Below are positions 4,322 through 11,126 of a stretch of DNA of 12,295 nucleotides, in pieces. Both the position numbers and the translations under genes were made by a program. How positions within the stretch are numbered: position 1 is the stretch's first letter; each line of letters begins with the position of its first letter. The notes below the pieces were generated by a model. It was not told the origin of the DNA. It saw only the letters and a list, made by a program, of their open reading frames with translations, and ran no database searches. Source of the DNA: an uncultured Pelagibacteraceae bacterium (GTDB taxonomy: Bacteria; Pseudomonadota; Alphaproteobacteria; Pelagibacterales; Pelagibacteraceae); assembly GCA_902608305.1 (NCBI GenBank), contig CACLNK010000030.1:1-12295 (forward strand). The letters run 5' to 3'.

Positions 4322-6628
4322 ATGAATGAGGACGACAAAGATAAAACAGATATAGAGAGTAAAGAAGAAGAAGTTAAGAGTGGAGAAAATCAATCTGAAG
4401 GAGAATCTTCTCCAAATGATACTCAATCTCCTGAATCTTCTACTTCAACTACTGAGAACAATGAAATTCAAGCTGAAGCACAATCAGAAGTAGAAGAAAA
4501 GAAGGAGCATGAAGTAATTCACAAAAAAGATGGCAGGCTACATATATATGTAAGGCAAGATAAGTACAAAGGCGAATTAAAATCAAAAAATTGGGTTGGT
4601 AGACTTTATATTGATGGAAAACAAAAGATTTCTTCATCTGGAACTCCTAATTTAGATGACGCAATACCGATACTAGAGAAATGGTTCGATGATGTTCATG
4701 CAAATAAAGTAAAAGAAGAACAAGCTTCTAAAGAAACAGTCGATTCAACAAGCGAACAATCACCAGCTCCAACAGAGTCATCTATTCCGCCAGAACAAAC
4801 TACATCTCCGGTCACAGAAACATCTAAAGAAACAACGCCTGTTGCTGTTTCTCAAAGTGTTGTTGCTCCAGTAGAAAATAAAGAAACTTCAGAAACAAAA
4901 TCTTCTTTAAGTATTCTTGAAAAATTTAAAAATATTAAATTTAAAAAACCAAGTTTTGGCAAAAAAGATTCTGCACCAAAAGTTTCTACATCTAGAACAA
5001 ATAATTTAAAACAAAAAATTGAAAATTTATTAAAAGCAAGACTTGGAAAAAAAGCGGTCCAAGGAGAAGAAATTGTAGGTGTAGAAATTACAAACAAAGA
5101 AATTAGATTAGCGCAAATTTCAAGCAATAAATCAAATCAATGGATCCTGGATAAGTTTTTTGTTCATCCTGTTGATTTACCAGAAGATGCCTCAGTATTA
5201 GATAATGCTGAAAAGTTAGGCGGTGAATTGACTGTTGCGCTTCAGAAATCAAAAATCACAACATCAAATGCTGCGATTGCAATACCTGTAACAAGCGCAA
5301 TTATCAGAGTAGTTACGGCACCCTTGATGAAAGATGAAGAATTACAAAAAGCAATTGAGACTAATTCACTTTGGGAAAACTTGGTTCAGTTAACTGACAA
5401 TTTAGATGATTACTCAATTTTTCATCAAGTTATAAACAGAAGTGACAAAGAAAATACAATGGATATTTTATTTGTTGCTTCAAAATTAGCAGACATAAAT
5501 AATTATACTTCAATAATTAAACAAAGTAACCTAAATCCAGTAATTATAGATGTTAAATGTTTTGCATTGAAATCTGCTGTTGACCAGATAAATCAAATCT
5601 CAAAAAAATCTGAAGATGCCAATTTAACTGCAGTATTAGAATTTGGTTTAGATGAAAATTATTTAATGATTTTATATGAAAATAATCCAATTATAACGGA
5701 TATTTTTTTAAGAAGTCAGGATAGAAAAATTTTATTAGATTCAGAAAATCAAGAAGAAAAAGATGCTTTGGTTAGAAGATTTATTACGCAAGTAAAACAA
5801 GCAATCCAAGATTTTGAAACAAAATATGAAAAAAGAATTAGAAATATAAAAGTAGTTTCTGATTTAAAAAATGTAGAAGATTTTATTTCAAATTTCAGAA
5901 AAAATATGGTCAATGTTGGTTTTAAATTGTTTGACCCAATAGAAGGATTGCAAATCCCACAACAAATACAGCAATCAACAAATATAGAAAACAAATCTTA
6001 TTTTTCAACTGTGATTGGACTTGCTTTTAGAAAATTGGATGTATTTGGTTATTACAAATTTGTAACCGCTGTAAAAAATATAAATTTATTACCTGATAGA
6101 AAAGGCATGATTAAAGAAAAGAAAATGAAAGCATTTTCAAATTTTGCATTTAAAGGTGTAGTTGCCGCAGTAGTAGGAATTTATTTAATTCTTTTTAGTT
6201 TATCTTTTTGGAACATACATTCGTATAACATCAAACTAGTTGAATATGGCAACGTCATTAAAACTCATAAAGCTAAGACAGCCGAAACAAAGAAAATAAG
6301 CAAGGAATTAGGCGTAATGACAAAAACTTTGAATCTAAGTAAAAGTTTACGATCAAATAAAAGTCATAGCTATAGAGTTTTGGCACAAGTTGCAATGAGT
6401 GTTCCAAAAAGAGTTAAATTTTTATCAGTTGACTATAATGGAACAAACCAACTAGTTATTAAAGGAGAGGCTGCAACTGACCAAGACATATTAAAATTAA
6501 TTGAAAATTTAAGTAAACAAAGATTAGTTAAACAAGCATCTCTAGGTTCTATGAACTATAAAGGCAAGGTTAGCTCAGCAGGACAAACGAAAAAAAATTT
6601 TTTAGTTAACGTAAAGATTGGAAGATAA
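4322..6628 (+). CDS. PilM-PilN fusion with an extra N-terminal domain (type IV pilus inner-membrane platform)
   Basis: A 768-aa protein that joins two normally separate pilus assembly proteins. Residues 1-66 are an acidic Glu/Ser/Thr-rich tail. Residues ~67-128 form a compact domain with a strand-strand-strand-helix look (KKDGRLHIYVRQ, NWVGRLYIDGKQ, then an amphipathic helix ending EKWFDDVHANK). Residues ~130-195 are a Ser/Thr/Pro linker, then a basic stretch. Residues ~245-560 are actin-like PilM, beginning with the phosphate-1 type strand VGVEITNKEIRLAQI at 252. NINLLP at 586-591 is the PilN N-terminal signature that binds PilM in other systems. A transmembrane helix covers ~610-632, and the periplasmic part (~640-768) resembles PilN's ferredoxin-like fold. 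GspL and MshI have a comparable actin-like plus periplasmic layout. ATG 4322 is forced by an in-frame TAA at 4316-4318, and no Shine-Dalgarno is visible. PilO follows five bases after the stop. PilM and PilN assignments are firm; the N-terminal domain is unidentified. Confidence 0.85.
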   Translation: MNEDDKDKTDIESKEEEVKSGENQSEGESSPNDTQSPESSTSTTENNEIQAEAQSEVEEKKEHEVIHKKDGRLHIYVRQDKYKGELKSKNWVGRLYIDGKQKISSSGTPNLDDAIPILEKWFDDVHANKVKEEQASKETVDSTSEQSPAPTESSIPPEQTTSPVTETSKETTPVAVSQSVVAPVENKETSETKSSLSILEKFKNIKFKKPSFGKKDSAPKVSTSRTNNLKQKIENLLKARLGKKAVQGEEIVGVEITNKEIRLAQISSNKSNQWILDKFFVHPVDLPEDASVLDNAEKLGGELTVALQKSKITTSNAAIAIPVTSAIIRVVTAPLMKDEELQKAIETNSLWENLVQLTDNLDDYSIFHQVINRSDKENTMDILFVASKLADINNYTSIIKQSNLNPVIIDVKCFALKSAVDQINQISKKSEDANLTAVLEFGLDENYLMILYENNPIITDIFLRSQDRKILLDSENQEEKDALVRRFITQVKQAIQDFETKYEKRIRNIKVVSDLKNVEDFISNFRKNMVNVGFKLFDPIEGLQIPQQIQQSTNIENKSYFSTVIGLAFRKLDVFGYYKFVTAVKNINLLPDRKGMIKEKKMKAFSNFAFKGVVAAVVGIYLILFSLSFWNIHSYNIKLVEYGNVIKTHKAKTAETKKISKELGVMTKTLNLSKSLRSNKSHSYRVLAQVAMSVPKRVKFLSVDYNGTNQLVIKGEAATDQDILKLIENLSKQRLVKQASLGSMNYKGKVSSAGQTKKNFLVNVKIGR

Positions 6629-6633
6629 ATTTT

Positions 6634-7329
6634 ATGGATTTAAAAAGTATTGATTTAAAAAATATTAATTTAGAAAGCATAAAGTCTAAACTAATAGCAA
6701 TAGATAAAAAAACTATTATTAAATTTGGAATTAGTTTTGGAGCAATTGTATTATTCTTAATTATTTATTACGCAATTTTAAATCCCATTGTTAATGAGAA
6801 AAAAATCCAATTGGATGATATGCTTAATAAACAAGAAGAAATAACAAAATTTAATCAAGAAATTAAAAAGAAAAAGTCTAAAATTAAAAAAATTAGACCT
6901 GAGTATGAAAGTTTTTCAACACTATTCCACAGCAAAGCAGAAGTGGAAGGTCTATACCAAACTTTAAGTGAGTATGCTGGAGCTAATGGCTTAGTAATTT
7001 CAAAAATACAAAAAGGAAAACCTTCTGCAGTTTTGAAAAGTGCCTTAATGGACAAGAAAAAGAAAAAGAAAAAGAAGAAGAAGAAGAAGAAGAAAAAAGG
7101 AGCAGTGAAAGAAAAGAAAAATATCGCTTATTACAAGATACCAGTCAGTTTTCAAATAAAGGGTAATTTTCTTGGTTATATTAAGTTTAAAAGAGCGGTT
7201 GCTATGTCCAACAAGATGCTAAACTTTGACAAAGAAAGTATAAAAGTGGTAAAAGGTGGAGATACAACCAACACGATAGTAGTAAGTGGAGTTTTAACAA
7301 TAGTGGGGTTACCGAATGAATTTTTTTAG
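6634..7329 (+). CDS. pilO: PilO-like type IV pilus alignment protein with a 15-lysine tract
   Basis: A 231-aa bitopic inner-membrane protein with PilO/MshJ layout. It has a short cytoplasmic tail with a loosely repetitive S-I-D-L-K-N-I-N-L pattern and one transmembrane helix at ~31-50. A basic coiled-coil stretch covers ~53-90, and a periplasmic ferredoxin-like domain begins near EVEGLYQTLSEYA and ends with VVSGVLTIVGL. Known PilO proteins pair with PilN through these coiled coils and connect to PilP. The odd part is residues 141-155, fifteen consecutive lysines written as mixed AAG and AAA codons (7054-7098). The tract is inserted between the first and second halves of the periplasmic domain and is followed by another basic patch. 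The frame continues correctly on both sides. The gene starts five bases after the PilM-PilN stop and its end overlaps the PilP start by 14 bases. Confidence 0.8.
   Translation: MDLKSIDLKNINLESIKSKLIAIDKKTIIKFGISFGAIVLFLIIYYAILNPIVNEKKIQLDDMLNKQEEITKFNQEIKKKKSKIKKIRPEYESFSTLFHSKAEVEGLYQTLSEYAGANGLVISKIQKGKPSAVLKSALMDKKKKKKKKKKKKKKKGAVKEKKNIAYYKIPVSFQIKGNFLGYIKFKRAVAMSNKMLNFDKESIKVVKGGDTTNTIVVSGVLTIVGLPNEFF
7054..7102 (+). repeat. Homopurine AAG/AAA microsatellite inside pilO
   Basis: Forty-nine consecutive purines cover fifteen AAG/AAA lysine codons, including seven AAG units in a row at 7072-7092, then six A's and GGAG. It resembles a trinucleotide microsatellite. Copy changes would add or remove lysines without breaking the frame, while slippage in the six-A run (7093-7098) would break it. 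The run ends in AAAGGAG, a strong Shine-Dalgarno-like sequence inside the gene. Confidence 0.8.
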
Positions 7330-7825
7330 GATAGCGTTATTAGTTCTATTTCTTACCTTTATTTCTTTTAATGCTTACAGCGATAATAATGAAGCAGAAC
7401 AAAATATTGTTGAGAAAGCGAAGGATATCAACAAAAAACTAAAAGAGAAACAAAATTCTACGCAAGCGAATATAGATTCTGAAATAGGTAAAACAGAGGA
7501 ACCTTTGCCTCTAAATGATCCTTTTGCAGGAGATACCGCAACAGCGAGCACAATTGTTACTGCAGAAGAAGAAGAAGCAACTGAAGCAGCTATAGCTTTA
7601 AGAAGCTATAAACTTGCTGCAACTTTTACAGGTGATTTTGATAAATTTGTTACTTTAGTAAATGACTCAGGTGAATATGTAACTTTAGAATTATTTGAAG
7701 AGTTATCAAGTGGACTTAAGTTGGTTGATGTAAATGCAAAAGAAGCAATATTCCAGAAGGAAGATGATGGAACATATTTAATAATGAATTTTAAAAACCA
7801 AATAAAGGAAGAAGATGAACTTTAA
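7316..7825 (+). CDS. PilP/MshK-like periplasmic pilus assembly protein
   Basis: A 169-aa predicted periplasmic protein. Residues 1-22 form a signal peptide (hydrophobic LLVLFLTFISF, likely cut after AYS), without a lipobox cysteine, so it differs from lipoprotein PilP of Pseudomonas and Neisseria. A low-complexity linker follows, containing LPLNDPF (N67-F70), a short D-P-F motif of the sort found in PilP/GspC-type proteins. An acidic patch with four consecutive glutamates occurs at 84-87. The C-terminal ~70 residues (from ~97, beginning YKLAATFTGDF) have the small beta-barrel pattern of the PilP/GspC homology region, which contacts the secretin in other systems. The start overlaps the end of pilO by 14 bases (GTGGGG at 7303-7308 as ribosome site) and its end overlaps the secretin start by 11 bases, so the three are translationally coupled. 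The assignment rests on position and fold pattern more than on sequence identity. Confidence 0.7.
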   Translation: MNFFRIALLVLFLTFISFNAYSDNNEAEQNIVEKAKDINKKLKEKQNSTQANIDSEIGKTEEPLPLNDPFAGDTATASTIVTAEEEEATEAAIALRSYKLAATFTGDFDKFVTLVNDSGEYVTLELFEELSSGLKLVDVNAKEAIFQKEDDGTYLIMNFKNQIKEEDEL

Positions 7826-9359
7826 TAGATTATTTAAAATTATTTTGTTTGGTTTTTTAGTTGTGTCACTAAGCAACTGTGCTCAACAACAGGGAAAATT
7901 TGGATTAAAACAACACAAACACAAAACACCATTGATAAAAGAAGATATTAGAAAAAAAGGAATTATAGAAGTTGAGAAAACAGTTAAAATGGGACCAAAA
8001 CCTACAGAGGCAGATATTATAAAGTTGGGCAAAAGAAAGCAAATTTCGTCACAAAAACAAAGAAATTATCTTCTCATACCTGAAGAATATAAACTTTTAA
8101 AACAGAAAGTATCATTTAACTTTCAATCTTTAAGTTACAAAGAAGCGATGAATCTCATGGCGGAAACTGGAGAAATAAATATTTTAGTTGGCGATGAAGT
8201 TGCCGGATCTATTACGGCAAAATTAAATAATGTTCCATGGGATAAAGCATTTAACGCTTTATTAGATTTAAAAAATTATGCAGCAGATTTTGATGTTTCA
8301 AGCAATCTTATTAGAGTTCACTCACCATCAAATTTAACACAACAAGAATCTACTAAATCTGCAAGAGCTTCAGCTGTTAAAAAGAAAGTTGAGTTAGAAG
8401 ACTCGGTAGAACCAGTTATATCTGAAATTTTTAGACTTTATTATATAGCCCCTGCAGAAGCAAAAGCAACTTTAACTGATTTATTCAAATCAACGACAGG
8501 TGATGATGGTTATGTACCAATTTCGATCACAGAAGAAAAAACAACAAGATCAATAATTGTTAGAGGAAAAGAGAAAGATTTAGATGTTGTAGATAAAATA
8601 ATTAGAGAAATTGATGTAAGAACTAAACAAGTTTTAATCGAAGCTTTTATTGTCGAAGCAAACTCAGACTTTGAAAGAGCACTAGGTACTAGACTAGGAG
8701 GCTACTATCAGAGAAAAGGTAAAACAATTGGAGGTGTACAAAGTACTAGTACTGGAGATGGAGGTATTGGTTCTTCTACAGCTCAATTATCTTCTTCAAC
8801 AGATAGTCTAACTGATTTTACGGCAGCTGGTAGAACAAGTGGAATAGGAATAATAAAAACTACAGGTTCAGCAGTACTGAAGGCAGAAATCACTGCACTT
8901 GAATCATTGGGTATGGGAAAAACTATATCTAATCCAAAAGTTTTCACTTTAGATAATCAGGTAGCGACATTAACACAAGGTGAAGAAATACCTTATGCTT
9001 CAAGTTCATCAGATGGTTCGGATACTTCATTTAAAGAAGCTGCGCTTAAAATGACTGTTACTCCAAGCATTATTGGTGATGGAAACGTACTATTAGATAT
9101 ACAAATAAATAATGACACTCCAAATAGATCAAACCCAGGAGATCCTGCTATTTATAAAATGGAAATTAGCACTAAGCTTTTGGTTGCTGATGGAGACATA
9201 GTTGTTATTGGGGGAATTAAAAAGAATAGTATGTCAAATGTAAAATCACAAACACCAGGCGTAGGGGACGTACCAGTAGTTGGAAACTTATTTAAAGGCA
9301 AAGCACTTACAGATACCATGGATGAGTTGTTGGTTTTTATAGCGCCAAGAATTTTATAA
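7815..9359 (+). CDS. Type IV pilus secretin, lipoprotein, MshL/PilQ/GspD family
   Basis: A 514-aa outer-membrane pore subunit. A signal peptide ends in a lipobox, LSNC, with the lipidated cysteine at 22. A basic linker follows. Residues ~99-170 match a secretin/TonB N-terminal (STN) domain (VSFNFQSLSYKEAMNLM to LIRVHSP). Residues ~204-275 match the N1-type domain (IFRLYYIAPAEAKATLTDLF to KIIREIDVRTKQVLIEAF). A Ser/Gly/Thr-rich stretch at ~300-345 probably forms the gate region. The C-terminal secretin core (~350-514) includes NPKVFTLDNQVATL, GEEIPYASSSS, and the conserved ending TPGVGDVPVVGNLFKGK and ELLVFIAPRIL. There is no AMIN peptidoglycan-binding domain, and the length and lipid anchor resemble MshL more than PilQ. 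A good Shine-Dalgarno (AAAGGA, 7804-7809) lies five bases before ATG 7815. The ATPase gene begins one base after its stop. Confidence 0.92.
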   Translation: MNFNRLFKIILFGFLVVSLSNCAQQQGKFGLKQHKHKTPLIKEDIRKKGIIEVEKTVKMGPKPTEADIIKLGKRKQISSQKQRNYLLIPEEYKLLKQKVSFNFQSLSYKEAMNLMAETGEINILVGDEVAGSITAKLNNVPWDKAFNALLDLKNYAADFDVSSNLIRVHSPSNLTQQESTKSARASAVKKKVELEDSVEPVISEIFRLYYIAPAEAKATLTDLFKSTTGDDGYVPISITEEKTTRSIIVRGKEKDLDVVDKIIREIDVRTKQVLIEAFIVEANSDFERALGTRLGGYYQRKGKTIGGVQSTSTGDGGIGSSTAQLSSSTDSLTDFTAAGRTSGIGIIKTTGSAVLKAEITALESLGMGKTISNPKVFTLDNQVATLTQGEEIPYASSSSDGSDTSFKEAALKMTVTPSIIGDGNVLLDIQINNDTPNRSNPGDPAIYKMEISTKLLVADGDIVVIGGIKKNSMSNVKSQTPGVGDVPVVGNLFKGKALTDTMDELLVFIAPRIL

Positions 9360-9360
9360 A

Positions 9361-11112
9361 ATGCTAAAAATTAGTAGAGAGAGCGAAATTAATCTTATCA
9401 ATGTCTTGATCGATCATGACATTATATCTGGTAAAGATTTACCAAATATAAAAAAACTTAGTAGCGATGGCAATAAATCTCAAATTGATGCTATTTTTGA
9501 ACTTAAACTAACCGATGAAAAAAAAATCTTGGATGTATTAGTTAAAGAACAAAACCTTGAAGTAGTTGATTTGACCAAAATTCAAATTGACGAAAGTTTC
9601 AAAACTGTACTTCCATCCAATTATATAAACATGAATTTTGTTGCTCCATTTAAAGTGGAAGGTAAAACACTTCATATAGCAATTTCAGATAGTTCTAAAC
9701 TTGGACTAATGAGAAATTTAAAAGCTATAACAAAAAAAAATATAGAATTACACGCTGCTAAAGTATCTCAAATTTCAGATTTTATTGAAAAGTTATTAAG
9801 TGAAAGTGGGGATGTTACCGCAGACACAATTAGAAAAGAAAATAAAGAGAAAACAAAAACTTTTGATTCAGAATTAGGTGAAGCAGGAGAGGTTCTTGAA
9901 AAACCACCCGAAGAGGATATTGAAGCACTAGAAAACGAGTCAGAGGTTATTAAATTTAGTACCGCAGTTGTAGCAGAAGCAATCAAATTAGGCGTGAGCG
10001 ATATACATATTGAGTCTTTTAGATTTAGTTCAAGAGTTCGTTTTAGACAAGATGGAATGTTACAAGAACAAAAACAATATAGCAAATTTCTTCATGATAA
10101 TTATGGTGCGGTAGTTACTCGTTTTAAGATAATGGGCAAATTAGATATTGCTGAAAGAAGATTACCACAAGATGGAGCAATTAATTTTAAAATGGAAGGC
10201 AAAGTAATTGATTTACGACTATCAATGTTGCCAACTGCAAATAATGAAAGAATTGTAATGCGTATTCTAAATAAAGATACTGGAGATATAACTCTTGAAC
10301 AGTTAAATTTTGAAGATGCTGATTTAAAAAATTTAAGAAAAGCAATTCATGGAACACAAGGTTTAATACTTGTTACTGGACCCACAGGTTCTGGAAAATC
10401 GACAACCTTGTACAGTATTCTTAAAGAAGTAAGCAAACCACATTTAAATATTTTAACTGCAGAAGATCCTGTTGAATATGAATTAGAAGGTGTAGGACAA
10501 GTTCAAATCAAAGATGATATAGGATTATCTTTTTCTGCCACACTAAGATCTTTTTTACGTCAAGACCCAGAAATTATTCTAGTTGGTGAAATGCGAGATA
10601 AAGAAACAGTTGATATTGGATTGAAAGCTGCGCTTACTGGACACTTAGTTTTTAGCACACTTCACACCAATGATGCCCCAAGTACAATTACAAGATTGCA
10701 AAACATGGGAACGCCTGATTACTTAATTAGTGCTGCAACGCAGATGGTACTAGCACAGAGACTTGCAAGAAGAAACTGTAAAGATTGTAGAGTTCCAGAT
10801 GACGATGTTAATCCAAAAGTTTTAACTGATTTAGGTTTTTCTCCTGAACAAGCATCAAGAGCAAAAGCTCTTAAAGGAAAAGGATGTCCAAAGTGTAAAG
10901 ATACAGGTTATAAAGGACGACAAGGAATTTATGAAATTTTAGTTGTTTCTAAACCAATTAAAGAAGCTATACTTAGAAAAGCTACCACTCCTGAGTTAAA
11001 GGAAATAGCAATAAAAGAAGGCTTTCAAACTATGCAAAACATGGGAAGAAGAATGATAGCTAGTGGAGAACTTAGCTTTAGAGAGTATGAACGTGTCTTA
11101 TCTACTAGCTAA
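9361..11112 (+). CDS. Type IV pilus extension ATPase, GspE/PilB/MshE family
   Basis: A 583-aa hexameric cytoplasmic ATPase that powers pilus assembly. Residues ~1-160 are the GspE/PilB N-terminal domain, and 160-195 an acidic linker. From ~200 comes the N2 domain (AIKLGVSDIHIESF). The catalytic motifs are intact: Walker A GPTGSGKST (340-348), Asp box with E368, D369 and E372, Walker B ILVGEMRD (406-413), and His box HLVFSTLHTND (428-438). A tetracysteine zinc motif has CKDC at 473-476 and CPKC at 509-512. This motif is typical of assembly ATPases and absent from PilT retraction motors. The N-terminal repeats lack the R-L-G and Q residues that MshE-type domains use to bind cyclic di-GMP, so control by that messenger is doubtful. 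It starts one base after the secretin stop and is followed 14 bases later by the platform gene. Confidence 0.95.
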   Translation: MLKISRESEINLINVLIDHDIISGKDLPNIKKLSSDGNKSQIDAIFELKLTDEKKILDVLVKEQNLEVVDLTKIQIDESFKTVLPSNYINMNFVAPFKVEGKTLHIAISDSSKLGLMRNLKAITKKNIELHAAKVSQISDFIEKLLSESGDVTADTIRKENKEKTKTFDSELGEAGEVLEKPPEEDIEALENESEVIKFSTAVVAEAIKLGVSDIHIESFRFSSRVRFRQDGMLQEQKQYSKFLHDNYGAVVTRFKIMGKLDIAERRLPQDGAINFKMEGKVIDLRLSMLPTANNERIVMRILNKDTGDITLEQLNFEDADLKNLRKAIHGTQGLILVTGPTGSGKSTTLYSILKEVSKPHLNILTAEDPVEYELEGVGQVQIKDDIGLSFSATLRSFLRQDPEIILVGEMRDKETVDIGLKAALTGHLVFSTLHTNDAPSTITRLQNMGTPDYLISAATQMVLAQRLARRNCKDCRVPDDDVNPKVLTDLGFSPEQASRAKALKGKGCPKCKDTGYKGRQGIYEILVVSKPIKEAILRKATTPELKEIAIKEGFQTMQNMGRRMIASGELSFREYERVLSTS

Positions 11113-11126
11113 AAAGAAATAAATAT

